A stretch of DNA of 48,074 bases from Oscillospiraceae bacterium. Lineage in GTDB: Bacteria > Bacillota_A > Clostridia > Oscillospirales > Oscillospiraceae. Below are positions 34,287 through 42,305 of the stretch, in pieces (position 1 is the stretch's first letter; each line of letters opens with the position of its first letter). The stretch covers positions 1 to 48,074 of the forward strand of contig JAFVPA010000028.1 of assembly GCA_017505505.1 (NCBI GenBank), written 5' to 3'. The position numbers and the translations under genes were made by a program. The notes under the pieces were generated by a model that worked only from the letters and a program-made list of their open reading frames with translations, had not been told where the DNA came from and did not search any database.

Positions 34287-34865
34287 ATGTATAAGCAGTG
34301 CCAGACGGACAAGTCTTCATCCCGTCAGCGTCGGCTGGAACAGGGGCTTCTGGAGGTTATGCAGAAACGGCAGTATGATGAGATCTCGGTCAGCGATCTG
34401 TGTGCGGAGCTGCAGATCCCCAGAAAATCCTTTTACCGCTATTTTTCCAGCAAAGAGGGGGCGTTGCTGGCCCTGATCGACCATGCACTGATGGATTATG
34501 ATATCTTCAATACCCATACGGTTCAGGATGGAAAGGATGCACCGCTGTATTATATGGAGCAGGTTTTTGTTTACTGGATCCAGCATAGATCCCTGCTGGA
34601 TGCTCTGAAAAAGAGTGGCCTAAGTGGTGTTTTGATTCAGCGGGCTATGAAATTTACCAAGGATATGGATACCCTTCCCCGATTTATGCAGATCTCAGAC
34701 AGGCGTCTGCGGGAATACGGCACCATGTTTATGGTATGCGGCCTGATGACCATGATCGTCCAGTGGCATCACGACGGTTTTTCCAAAAGCGCTGAGGAAA
34801 TGGCTCAGCTGGCCATGCAGCTGCTGACGAACCCTCTGTTCAGCGGAAATGTGGAAGATATTTAA
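34287..34865 (+). CDS. TetR-family transcriptional regulator
   Basis: This 192-residue regulator has a TetR N-terminal HTH, with ISVSDLCAELQIPRKSFYRYFSSKEGALLALI near residues 32-63, and an all-helical C-terminal ligand domain. The frame is open 30 codons upstream, but AAGGGGGAG just before the ATG at 34287 sets the start. It lies between a divergent GPH symporter and a GH79-like glycosidase. By analogy with E. coli GusR (UidR), also a TetR protein, it is likely a repressor relieved by a glucuronide. Confidence 0.92.
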   Translation: MYKQCQTDKSSSRQRRLEQGLLEVMQKRQYDEISVSDLCAELQIPRKSFYRYFSSKEGALLALIDHALMDYDIFNTHTVQDGKDAPLYYMEQVFVYWIQHRSLLDALKKSGLSGVLIQRAMKFTKDMDTLPRFMQISDRRLREYGTMFMVCGLMTMIVQWHHDGFSKSAEEMAQLAMQLLTNPLFSGNVEDI

Positions 34866-34915
34866 AAACAGCACCTTCTTGGGCAGAACCTACAAAAAAA
34901 GGTGCTGTTTTTTTG
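34864..34915 (+). terminator. Intrinsic terminator of the TetR gene
   Basis: AAAAACAGCACCTT at 34864-34877 pairs with AAGGTGCTGTTTTT at 34899-34912, followed by more T. The glycosidase therefore needs its own promoter. Confidence 0.88.
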
Positions 34916-34959
34916 TTTTTAAGGTGTCACAACTGCGGCATTCTGGAACTTCCGTGGCG

Positions 34960-35027
34960 GGAATCAAATGGAGTATAATTATCATGCAGGGAAATGTCCC
35001 GACTATGTACATAAGGAGTTTGATTCC
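34960..35027 (+). promoter_or_regulatory. Glycosidase promoter region with 9-bp inverted repeat
   Basis: A perfect TATAAT lies at 34974-34979 with a poor -35, which suggests regulated expression. GGAATCAAA at 34960-34968 and TTTGATTCC at 35019-35027 are perfectly inverted and flank the start site at 59-base spacing. They could be two operator half-sites forming a loop, or could be coincidence. Confidence 0.45.
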
Positions 35028-35028
35028 A

Positions 35029-36567
35029 ATGGCTGAATTTGTGAAGCTCCAGGCAGAGGGCCTGGAGAAGATCCGTGAAATGAATCCCCGTCTGATCTCC
35101 TACAATGTGGAGATGACGGAAGTTACCGGCGGTACCTTCTGGAAGGCATATACCGATGCCCAGATCGATGGTACGGAGGCAGTTCCGGTCCCTGATTTTT
35201 CCAAGGGCATGGGTGCCATGCACCAGTGGTACGATCCCATCGATACCACCAATCCCCGCCTGATCAAGCTGGCGAAAGAATTGGGCAGCTGCTGGGTCCG
35301 TGTTTCCGGCACCTGGGCCACCCGGACCTACTATGATTTCGACGGCACCGGTATGCCCGAGGGCTACAACAACCATCTGCGTAAGGAACAGTGGATCAAC
35401 CTGCTGAACTTTGTTAAGGCCGTGAACGGCAAGCTGAAAATCTCCGTTGCCAACTGTGACGGCCTGCATGCTGCCAACGAACCCTGGAATCCCAGCCAGA
35501 CAGAGAAGATCTTCGCACTGTCCAAAGAGTATGGCTGCCCCATCGAGGCTGTGGAATTTGTCAACGAGCCCAATATGCTCCAGAACACCGGCTTCCCCAA
35601 GGGCTACACCGCTGCGGATTTCCGCCGGGACCAGGATATCTTCCACAAGTGGGTCCGGGAGAACTATCCCGAGTGTACCATCATCGGACCTTCCGATACC
35701 GATCCCAATGCCATGACCATGGATGCCGATGGAAATCCCCATCCCTGGATCAAGGCGGAAGAGGCCGGTGCCGATACCGCAGGTATCGCGGCCGCACTGC
35801 CTTACTGCTCCACCGCAGACCTGATGGATGGCTGCACCGAGAAGCTGGATATCTTCTCTTACCACTATTACAACGGCGTTTCCGAGCGCATGGCTGCCAT
35901 GATGCCCTCTGCCTTCACCCCCTTTGAGGGCTGCATGAGCGAGGAGTACCTGGGTGCCGCAGCCCATACCGGCCGCTGCTTTGCTTCCTACCGGGATAAG
36001 TATGCCGAGCCCAATGGCGAGATGTGGGTCACTGAATCCGGCGATGCCGGTGCAGGCGGCCACACCTGGGCTTCCACCTACGCCGAAGTCGTCCGTACCC
36101 TGAATGAGATCGGCTCCTTCGCTACGGTGACCAATGGCGTTATTTTCCACAACACCCTGGCCTCTTCCGATTACGGCTGGCTGAAGCACGGCACCTTCGT
36201 GCCCCGTCCCAGCTATTTCTCCGTGCTGCTGTGGAAGCGGATCATGGGTGACACCTGCTACGCCTCCGGTGAGGAGATCCGTCCCGGCGCCCATGTCTAT
36301 GCCCATTCCCGCAAGGACGGTCAGCCTGGTTATGCCTATCTGGTGATCAATACCTCCTGGGATGCGCCCACCACAGTGGAGCTGCCCAAGGATGCTACCG
36401 TCTATGCCCTCACCGGCAACGGCAAGATGCGTTCCCGCACCATGCTGCTGAACGGCCGGGAGCTGGTCCTGGGTGAGAATGATGAGCTGCCCTGCCTGTG
36501 CGGAGAAAAGGTTCCCGCAGGCAAGATCGAAGTGGCCCCCGGCGGCTGTACCTTCATCGTGCTGTAA
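35029..36567 (+). CDS. GH79/heparanase-like glycoside hydrolase (putative glucuronidase)
   Basis: This 512-residue TIM-barrel hydrolase has no signal peptide, so it is cytoplasmic. EAVEFVNEPNM places the acid/base Glu at residue 180. MWVTESGDAGAGGHTWASTY places the nucleophile at Glu336, in the heparanase-like W-x-x-E-(T/S)-x4-GG context. A beta-sandwich tail with VYAHSRKDGQPGYAYLVIN and TVYALTGNGKMRS follows, as in GH79 and GH39 enzymes. GH79 includes beta-glucuronidases, which fits the neighbouring GPH symporter, TetR regulator and uxuA 11 kb away. GH39 is the main alternative. The start at 35029 follows ATAAGGAG; 60 upstream in-frame codons overlap the terminator and were dropped. Confidence 0.85.
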   Translation: MAEFVKLQAEGLEKIREMNPRLISYNVEMTEVTGGTFWKAYTDAQIDGTEAVPVPDFSKGMGAMHQWYDPIDTTNPRLIKLAKELGSCWVRVSGTWATRTYYDFDGTGMPEGYNNHLRKEQWINLLNFVKAVNGKLKISVANCDGLHAANEPWNPSQTEKIFALSKEYGCPIEAVEFVNEPNMLQNTGFPKGYTAADFRRDQDIFHKWVRENYPECTIIGPSDTDPNAMTMDADGNPHPWIKAEEAGADTAGIAAALPYCSTADLMDGCTEKLDIFSYHYYNGVSERMAAMMPSAFTPFEGCMSEEYLGAAAHTGRCFASYRDKYAEPNGEMWVTESGDAGAGGHTWASTYAEVVRTLNEIGSFATVTNGVIFHNTLASSDYGWLKHGTFVPRPSYFSVLLWKRIMGDTCYASGEEIRPGAHVYAHSRKDGQPGYAYLVINTSWDAPTTVELPKDATVYALTGNGKMRSRTMLLNGRELVLGENDELPCLCGEKVPAGKIEVAPGGCTFIVL

Positions 36568-36583
36568 TTTTCGGATAAACAGG

Positions 36584-36616
36584 AAGGACGTACCGTATTT
36601 GCGGTACGTCCTTTTT
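36584..36616. terminator. Bidirectional terminator after the glycosidase
   Basis: AAGGACGTACCG at 36584-36595 pairs with CGGTACGTCCTT at 36602-36613, followed by TTT. It also serves the convergent DUF1653 gene. Confidence 0.88.
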
Positions 36617-36622
36617 CAGCGG

Positions 36623-36835
36623 TTATTCTTCGATATACTGGAAGCGGGGGCCGTGATAGTTATCTTTGTCCACAATCTCGTTCCGCATGGCGGCGGGGCG
36701 GACCCACAGGCCCTGTTCACCGTAGAGAGCCCGATAGACAACCATAGGTTCCATGGTCTCAGAGTGGCAGGCCGTGCCGATGACTTCGTAGAGATTGCCT
36801 TTGAAATGACGGTATTTTCCGGGCATGATTTCCAT
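36623..36835 (-). CDS. DUF1653 protein
   Basis: This 70-residue protein belongs to DUF1653, recognised by PGKYRHFKGNLYEVIG, then HSETMEPMVVYRALYG and LWVRPAAMRNEIV. It is a small beta-rich domain of unknown function. The start at 36835 follows GGGAGGA. It lies 56 bases downstream of the deacetylase-like gene on the same strand with a hairpin between. Confidence 0.9.
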   Translation of the reverse strand: MEIMPGKYRHFKGNLYEVIGTACHSETMEPMVVYRALYGEQGLWVRPAAMRNEIVDKDNYHGPRFQYIEE

Positions 36836-36855
36836 AAATATTCCTCCCAAAGAAC

Positions 36856-36880
36856 GTGCCCCGGGAAATTCCCGGGGCAC
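36856..36880 (-). terminator. GC-rich hairpin upstream of the DUF1653 gene
   Basis: GTGCCCCGGG at 36856-36865 pairs perfectly with CCCGGGGCAC at 36871-36880. No T-run follows, so it may be a weak terminator or a 3'-end stabiliser for the upstream deacetylase-like message. Confidence 0.55.
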
Positions 36881-36891
36881 AAGTGTTTGAA

Positions 36892-38934
36892 TTAACCCTT
36901 GGGTACGTCACCGCGGATGTTCACATCCAGGATGGCGGCACAGTCGAACAGGCCGGTAAACCGGGAAGAGTAATGCTGCATGGTTTCACCGGTGACCATC
37001 AGACGGTTCTGACGGACATAAGTGGGATTGACCTCGGTCATGGGGGAATCGGCGTTGGAGATGAAGTAACGGAAGCCGCTCTGATGCATGACCTTGAAGG
37101 AGGAACCGGTGCCGTATTCGCTGATGTTGCCCATCTTTGCGAAGACGAAGGTATCCACCTCGCCGATGACGCTGGTGATCTGGGTGGTCCAGGAGTTCAG
37201 CTCGGCGGTGATGGTGGTGGAGTTCATCTGGCGGTAATCCTTGTTTTCATAGGTATAGCAGGCGATGGTGTAACCCTTATTGCGCAGGGCCTGCACGATC
37301 TCCTTGGCTCCGGCTACTTCACTGTCGTAGACGCTCTGGCCCTTGGAGGCGATGGTGGAGGTGTTGATACGGTAGCCGAAGACACCCTCATGACCGGTGA
37401 CGGCCAGGATGGCACGGGCACCGCGGTAGGAGAAATCGGGATGCTTCTCAATGAAGTCCTCCAGGATGGGGACCAGGTCGTAGTTGCCCACGCTGGTCTG
37501 ACCGGCGGCATCCATGTACTGAGCCTTGATATCACCATTAGCGTCTACCACCAGCTTGTTTGCAAAGCCGTCACCCTTGGCGTTGGCCACACCGTCACCG
37601 GCCTCACCGATCATGTAGTCGAAGTAGTTGACCATGGTCTCGGTGATCATGACGGGCTTCTTGTCAGCAGGCAGATACATGGGGATGACCTGGTACTGCT
37701 CGTTGCCATTGACATCGGTGGAGGTGCCGACAAAGCTGTTGAAGTCCACCAGAACATAGCCGTTGTTATACAGGTTCTCCAGGATCTTGGAGAACTCAGA
37801 GGTGGAAACGAAGTTACGGTTGTAGTTACCCTTATAGCCATCGGTATCCTGCAGGGCCCGGGCCATATCGTGGATCAGGACATGGAAGCTCAGGTTGGGG
37901 ATCATCGTAGGATCATTGTAAGGCACAAGGGAGTCCCGCTTGGTGACGAAATCGCTGCGCTTGGCCAGCAGTTCCTCATTCTGGCTCAGATCACCCAGGG
38001 AGTCCAGCAGATCAATGGCGGACTGGTAATCGTAACCGGCAGCCAGCTCCTCGGCCTGGGCCAGAATGCGCTGGTTGGCCAGCTGCTGCTGCTCGGCAGC
38101 GCTGATGGACTCGTCCAGACGGCTCTTCTCAGCTTCCTTATCCAGCCGACGCTGGGCGATGACATTGGACAGGGAACCCATCAGGAAAGACATCACTAGG
38201 ATCAGACACACGCAGGCGATGATGGGAGGCAGATAGACCTCCTTGAAGATCTGCTGCTTGGTCTTTCTGCGGCGGCGCTTGGGAGAATTGGGATCCTGAG
38301 GGGGATCCTCGGGGTTCTGCCAGTTCTTGTCCAGCACGGGAGCGAAGTACAGATCATAGAACTTGGTGAAGATGTTGGGAGTCTTCAGCTTGGGCAGCGT
38401 GATCTTGGGAAGGGTGATCTTCGGCATCTGGACAGGCTTGCGTTCCTTCTTTCGGCGCGGCTTAGACTCCTCTTCCTCGTCATCCTCGTCATCAAAGGCG
38501 AAGGTTTCCTCTTCGGCGGCTTCTGTGACTTCCTCTTCTTCGTATTCGTTCATAACGGCTTCCTCAGGATCGGCTTCCTCAGGCTCTTCCGTTTCTTCGA
38601 AGACATCCTCTTCCAGAACCTCATCCTCGAATTCCTTATCCATAAATTCAGGAACATCGATCTCGGAGTCATCCTCGGGATCTTCCCAGTCCTCTTCCTC
38701 GGCTTCTTCTTCGCGGCCCATATTCAGGAAGTCATCGGAATCCAGCTCTTCGTCCAGATCAAAATCCTCCTCTTCTTCCTTGGCCTGCTTCCGGGAGGTC
38801 AGCCCCAGCTCTTCGTCGGAGAATGCTTCCAGGTCAACGTTATCATTATATTCTTCAGATCCCAGGAAAGTTTTGGGATCGAAGCCGTATTCTTCTTCAA
38901 AGTCGAAATCGATATCGAAATCGTTCTTACCCAT
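36892..38934 (-). CDS. Polysaccharide deacetylase-like membrane protein with acidic N-terminal arm
   Basis: This 680-residue protein has three parts. Residues 1-165 are extremely rich in Asp and Glu and end in a basic patch (KPRRKKERK). Residues ~170-185 repeat PKITLPKITLPK, then a basic stretch (SPKRRRRKTKQQ) precedes one membrane helix near 235-255. After a coiled-coil-like segment (~265-315), the extracellular part (LSFHVLIHDMARALQDTDGYKG, then FVSTSEFSKILENLYNNGYVLVDF) resembles NodB-type deacetylases. I do not see the usual Asp-Asp or HxxxH metal motifs, so activity is doubtful. The long acidic arm is cytoplasmic by the positive-inside rule. Role in the envelope is inferred. Confidence 0.75.
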   Translation of the reverse strand: MGKNDFDIDFDFEEEYGFDPKTFLGSEEYNDNVDLEAFSDEELGLTSRKQAKEEEEDFDLDEELDSDDFLNMGREEEAEEEDWEDPEDDSEIDVPEFMDKEFEDEVLEEDVFEETEEPEEADPEEAVMNEYEEEEVTEAAEEETFAFDDEDDEEEESKPRRKKERKPVQMPKITLPKITLPKLKTPNIFTKFYDLYFAPVLDKNWQNPEDPPQDPNSPKRRRRKTKQQIFKEVYLPPIIACVCLILVMSFLMGSLSNVIAQRRLDKEAEKSRLDESISAAEQQQLANQRILAQAEELAAGYDYQSAIDLLDSLGDLSQNEELLAKRSDFVTKRDSLVPYNDPTMIPNLSFHVLIHDMARALQDTDGYKGNYNRNFVSTSEFSKILENLYNNGYVLVDFNSFVGTSTDVNGNEQYQVIPMYLPADKKPVMITETMVNYFDYMIGEAGDGVANAKGDGFANKLVVDANGDIKAQYMDAAGQTSVGNYDLVPILEDFIEKHPDFSYRGARAILAVTGHEGVFGYRINTSTIASKGQSVYDSEVAGAKEIVQALRNKGYTIACYTYENKDYRQMNSTTITAELNSWTTQITSVIGEVDTFVFAKMGNISEYGTGSSFKVMHQSGFRYFISNADSPMTEVNPTYVRQNRLMVTGETMQHYSSRFTGLFDCAAILDVNIRGDVPKG

Positions 38935-39018
38935 TTATACATCCCTACCTTTTATGGTATAGTCAATAGTATTCTATCATCACAGACCGAAAAAAGCAAG
39001 AACATTTGGCACAATTGC

Positions 39019-39050
39019 AAAAAAAACCGGGGAGGGGAAGGCCCCCTCCC
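39019..39050 (-). terminator. Intrinsic terminator of the HTH-LiaF-like gene
   Basis: GGGAGGGG at 39030-39037 pairs with CCCCTCCC at 39043-39050, and nine A residues at 39018-39026 become a T-run on the minus strand. Confidence 0.85.
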
Positions 39051-39075
39051 TTGTGGGAAATGGCGGGTTTTGCGC

Positions 39076-40107
39076 TCAAATGTGACGAATCTCGATCTCA
39101 CCGAAGGAAACTGTGCAGTTTACATAAACTGTAAGTTCAGCCCCGGGATCGGTGACACCTTTTTCCTTTACCGTTCCGAAAGCGTCGCTGACAGCCGTTT
39201 CCACCCGGTATCTGCGGGGAACCAGCAGTTTCAGCACACCAAAGGTACACTGCAGGTCGATGCGGCAGTTCTCCGCAATTTCCGGGCAGCCGCTGAGATC
39301 AATGGTCAGTTCTCCGAAAATCACTTCTCCGCGTCCGCCGGAAAGCCTGGGCAGCTGGATGATTCGGTCACCCTGGCCAAAGGTGGTGCCGCAGCGGAAA
39401 TGTTCGGCATCGTATTCAAAATGGTTTTTTACAGCCTCTGCAGGATGATGCCCAGGGGGCATGATCTTCCAGCTTCCCCGGGGGTTACGGATGCTGTCTA
39501 CCAACAGATCCAGGCCAAAGAGAGCCAGTCCTGCCAGCAGGGGTAAATGCCAGTCCATATCCGCGATCCCCGGTTCGGCGATCAGATTGAAAATGAAAAC
39601 GAAGCCTGCCATGGCGCAGCCCAGACGCAGCACGGAAAAACGGCGCAGCAGTCCGGACAGGCCGAATGTGAAAATACCGCAGCAGAGGGCAATGTGTATC
39701 AGGTTGATATCGGCCAGATCGTAGGGCGGCAAACGGACCGCGTCGATCAGAGCCACCAGCCCTGTCAGAAACAGCCAGAAACCGAAAGCCACACCGGGGG
39801 AGGCAAGTGCTGTCCGTTTGACGGGGGCCGGGGCTTCGGATTCCAACGTTAGGGTCCCACCGGGAGGGTCATCGGAGCCTGCTTCCGGCCAGGGAATTTC
39901 CTTCCGGGGAACACCCAGCAGCTCGTCGGTGGTGACGGAAAAAATGTCTGCCAATTTTGGCAGCATGGTGATATCGGGGCAGCTTAAATCATTTTCCCAC
40001 TTACTGACAGCCTGGGCCGTAACGCCCAGCTTCTCCGCCAGTGCGTCCTGGGTCAGGCCCAGCCTTTTGCGGTGGGCGGAAATACGCTTTCCCAGGGTCT
40101 CTTCCAT
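39076..40107 (-). CDS. XRE-family HTH regulator fused to membrane helices and LiaF-like domain
   Basis: This 343-residue protein joins three modules. Residues ~3-65 are an XRE HTH (LGKRISAHRKRLGLTQDALAEKLGVTAQAVSKWE). After a Pro-rich linker come four hydrophobic helices (~105-215). The last ~100 residues (GEVIFGELTIDLSGC, CTFGVLKLLVPRRYRV, VNCTVSFGEIEIRHI) have the repeated FGx-x-I-x-x pattern of LiaF/toast-rack domains that sense cell-wall antibiotics. It is thus a possible one-component membrane stress regulator. The start at 40107 follows AAGGAAGG. It is divergent from luxS. Confidence 0.85.
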   Translation of the reverse strand: MEETLGKRISAHRKRLGLTQDALAEKLGVTAQAVSKWENDLSCPDITMLPKLADIFSVTTDELLGVPRKEIPWPEAGSDDPPGGTLTLESEAPAPVKRTALASPGVAFGFWLFLTGLVALIDAVRLPPYDLADINLIHIALCCGIFTFGLSGLLRRFSVLRLGCAMAGFVFIFNLIAEPGIADMDWHLPLLAGLALFGLDLLVDSIRNPRGSWKIMPPGHHPAEAVKNHFEYDAEHFRCGTTFGQGDRIIQLPRLSGGRGEVIFGELTIDLSGCPEIAENCRIDLQCTFGVLKLLVPRRYRVETAVSDAFGTVKEKGVTDPGAELTVYVNCTVSFGEIEIRHI

Positions 40108-40233
40108 AAAGAACACCTTCCTTATATAATGATATAATGTTGTGGTCAAAGCAGATATCTGTTGGGTCTATCATGCCATAAAATGGAGAAAAAAGCTATA
40201 GAGTGTTCGTTAAGACGAGGAAATTTTGGAGTT

Positions 40234-40278
40234 AACCAGCGGTTGAACGGCGGTCAACTGCTGGTTGTGGAGCCTTTT
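40234..40278 (+). promoter_or_regulatory. Inverted repeat upstream of luxS
   Basis: AACCAGCGGTTGA at 40234-40246 pairs with TCAACTGCTGGTT at 40254-40266 with one G-T mismatch, followed after 7 bases by TTTTT. It is upstream of the luxS promoter. It may be an operator for a divergent regulator or a terminator for an unseen short transcript. Confidence 0.5.
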
Positions 40279-40280
40279 TC

Positions 40281-40309
40281 TTGCCAAAAGAGCTGTACTA
40301 TGCTATACT
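40281..40309 (+). promoter_or_regulatory. Promoter of the luxS operon
   Basis: TTGCCA (40281-40286) and TATACT (40304-40309) are 17 bases apart, with a TGC extended -10. Confidence 0.85.
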
Positions 40310-40353
40310 AAAAAAGTTAAGAACCTGAAAAGGACAAATACGAGGGTATGTTT

Positions 40354-40830
40354 ATGGAAAAAATCACAAGCTTTACCATTGACCATATTAAGCTGCAGCC
40401 GGGTCTGTATGTTTCCCGCAAGGACAAGGTGGGCAGCGAGACTGTCACCACCTTTGACCTGCGGCTCACCAGCCCCAACGAAGAGCCGGTGATGAATACG
40501 GCCGAGATGCACACCATAGAGCATCTGGCAGCCACCTATCTGCGCAACGAGCCGAGCTGGAAGGAGAAGGTTCTGTATTTCGGCCCCATGGGCTGCCGGA
40601 CCGGCTTCTATCTGCTGCTGGCCGGGGACTATACGTCCAAAGAAGTAGTGTCGTTGGTACGGGACTGCTTCCGTTTCATCCGGGATTTCCGGGACGTAGT
40701 ACCCGGCGCTTCTGCCAAAGATTGCGGCAACTATCTGGACATGAACCTGCCCATGGCAAATTACTGGGGCGCAAGGTATGCCGATTTGCTGGAAAATATT
40801 GACGAAAGCCGGCTGGTTTATCCGGAATAA
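40354..40830 (+). CDS. luxS: S-ribosylhomocysteine lyase
   Basis: This 158-residue metalloenzyme splits S-ribosylhomocysteine into homocysteine and the autoinducer-2 precursor. Metal ligands are in HTIEH (His53, His57) and DCGNY (Cys124), and the catalytic Cys81 is in GPMGCRTGFYL. The usual ECGNY is DCGNY here, a mild change. An ATG at 40348 is too close to GAGGG; 40354 has normal spacing. It is followed 12 bases later by mtnN, which makes its substrate, so together they form the activated methyl cycle and AI-2 route. Confidence 0.97.
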   Translation: MEKITSFTIDHIKLQPGLYVSRKDKVGSETVTTFDLRLTSPNEEPVMNTAEMHTIEHLAATYLRNEPSWKEKVLYFGPMGCRTGFYLLLAGDYTSKEVVSLVRDCFRFIRDFRDVVPGASAKDCGNYLDMNLPMANYWGARYADLLENIDESRLVYPE

Positions 40831-40842
40831 GGAGGAAACAAC

Positions 40843-41550
40843 ATGACAAAACTTGGCATTATCGGCGCCATGCAGGTGGAAGTGGAGATCCTGCTGGGTG
40901 CCATGGAAGATAAGAAAAGTACAGAAAAGGCTGGCAGCACCTTCTATGAAGGTACTCTGGAAGGCCTTCCTGTGGTGGTGGTTCAGTGCGGCGTGGGCAA
41001 GGTCAACGCGGCCCTGTGCGCGCAGATTCTCTGCGACTGCTTCGGCGTGACCCATCTGGTGAACACCGGCATTGCGGGCTCCCTCTGCGCAGACTTGGAT
41101 ATCGGTGACCTGGTGGTCAGCACCGATGCCATGTACCACGACTTCGACTGCGTGAACTTTGGTTACCCTTATGGCAAGGTCCCCGGTATGGATGTGATCT
41201 CCTTCCCCGCAGATGAGACTATGATGGGCTATGCCTTCGCTGCAGCAGAAAGCGTCAACCCCGGCCATACGAAGAAGGGACGCATTGCCAGCGGTGACCA
41301 GTTTGTGGCGGTGAAGGAGCTGAAGGAGAAGATCATTGCCAATACCCAGGGCCTGTGCACTGAGATGGAGGGTGCGGCCATTGCCCAGACAGCTTACCGC
41401 AATCAGATTCCTTTCGTGATCCTCCGGGCCATTTCCGACAAGGCTGATGACAGTGCGGAGATGGACTATCCCACCTTCGAGCGGATCGCGGCCCACCGCT
41501 GCGCAGAGGTCACCCGGACCATGGCAAAGCAGCTGAAGGCCGCGGAATAA
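40843..41550 (+). CDS. mtnN: 5'-methylthioadenosine/S-adenosylhomocysteine nucleosidase
   Basis: This 235-residue enzyme removes adenine from methylthioadenosine and S-adenosylhomocysteine, the latter feeding LuxS. Signature regions are LGIIGAMQVEVEIL near the start, VNTGIAGSL, and the substrate-binding CTEMEGAAIAQTA near 165-177. ISDKADDSA near 198 contains the catalytic Asp. AAGGAGGA precedes the ATG. It is the middle gene of luxS-mtnN-yitT. Confidence 0.96.
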   Translation: MTKLGIIGAMQVEVEILLGAMEDKKSTEKAGSTFYEGTLEGLPVVVVQCGVGKVNAALCAQILCDCFGVTHLVNTGIAGSLCADLDIGDLVVSTDAMYHDFDCVNFGYPYGKVPGMDVISFPADETMMGYAFAAAESVNPGHTKKGRIASGDQFVAVKELKEKIIANTQGLCTEMEGAAIAQTAYRNQIPFVILRAISDKADDSAEMDYPTFERIAAHRCAEVTRTMAKQLKAAE

Positions 41551-42165
41551 ATGGTATCTATTAAAAAGGAAGGGAAGACCCTGCTGCTGATCATTTTGGG
41601 CAGCTTGGTCTATGCTGTGGCCACACAGCTGTTTATCTTCTCCAATTCGCTGTTTCTGGGTGGTACCAGCGGCGTTTCTGTAATCCTGAACCATTTTCTG
41701 CCGGGAATCTCCTCCGGTGAATTTCTGATGGGGATCAACATCGGCCTGATGCTTCTGGCAGTGATCCTGCTGGGAAAAGGGATGGCGGTGAAGACCTTCT
41801 TAGGATCCACCTTTACCACGGTTTTTATTGGGATGCTGGACAAGATCTTCTCCGGCACCGGGCCGCTGATTGCCAATCCGGTATTGTCCGCAGTGATTGG
41901 AGCCGGCATTGTAGCGGCAGGAAGTGCACTGCTGTTTTATGTAGATTCCAGCTCCGGCGGCACAGACATCATCGCGCTGATCATCCGAAAATATTCCGAC
42001 ATCCACATTGGCCGGGCCCTTCTGGCCGCCGATGTGGCCATCGTTGTGGTGGGGGCATGTATTTCAGAACCTTTGATCGCGGTGGCCTCTGTGATCGGCC
42101 TGCTGATCAAGACCTTCGGCATCGACTTCATCATTGCAGCGATCCGAAAAACACGGAAATCATAA
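41551..42165 (+). CDS. YitT-family membrane protein
   Basis: This 204-residue integral membrane protein of the YitT family (DUF161) has about six hydrophobic helices. The family pattern SLVYAVATQLFIFSNSLFLGGTSGVSVIL lies near the start, and YVDSSSGGTDIIALIIRK lies near 130. The usual C-terminal DUF2179 domain of ~80 residues is absent. Its ATG directly follows the mtnN stop with no gap, so it is probably translationally coupled. Transported molecule, if any, is unknown. Confidence 0.88.
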   Translation: MVSIKKEGKTLLLIILGSLVYAVATQLFIFSNSLFLGGTSGVSVILNHFLPGISSGEFLMGINIGLMLLAVILLGKGMAVKTFLGSTFTTVFIGMLDKIFSGTGPLIANPVLSAVIGAGIVAAGSALLFYVDSSSGGTDIIALIIRKYSDIHIGRALLAADVAIVVVGACISEPLIAVASVIGLLIKTFGIDFIIAAIRKTRKS

Positions 42166-42166
42166 G

Positions 42167-42196
42167 AAACGGCGGGAGCATTCTCCCGCCGTTTCC
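42167..42196 (+). terminator. Terminator of luxS-mtnN-yitT
   Basis: AAACGGCGGGAG at 42167-42178 pairs with CTCCCGCCGTTT at 42183-42194, four bases past the yitT stop. Confidence 0.85.
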
Positions 42197-42269
42197 TTGT
42201 GTTTTTGTCGAATCGGATCAAATTCTTTTGAGCCAAGTCGAAACAGCAACCCATTTTATCCTAACTGCG

Positions 42270-42300
42270 AAGAAGGCACCGAAGCCATCGGTGCCTTCTG
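42270..42300 (-). terminator. Hairpin terminator downstream of hcp
   Basis: AGAAGGCACCG at 42271-42281 pairs with CGGTGCCTTCT at 42289-42299, just past the hcp stop on the minus strand. Confidence 0.7.
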
Positions 42301-42305
42301 TTAAG

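Noticed and set aside
38363..38962. Serine-rich plus-strand frame of 199 codons
   Set aside because: It is the antisense reading of the acidic Glu/Asp codons of the deacetylase-like protein.
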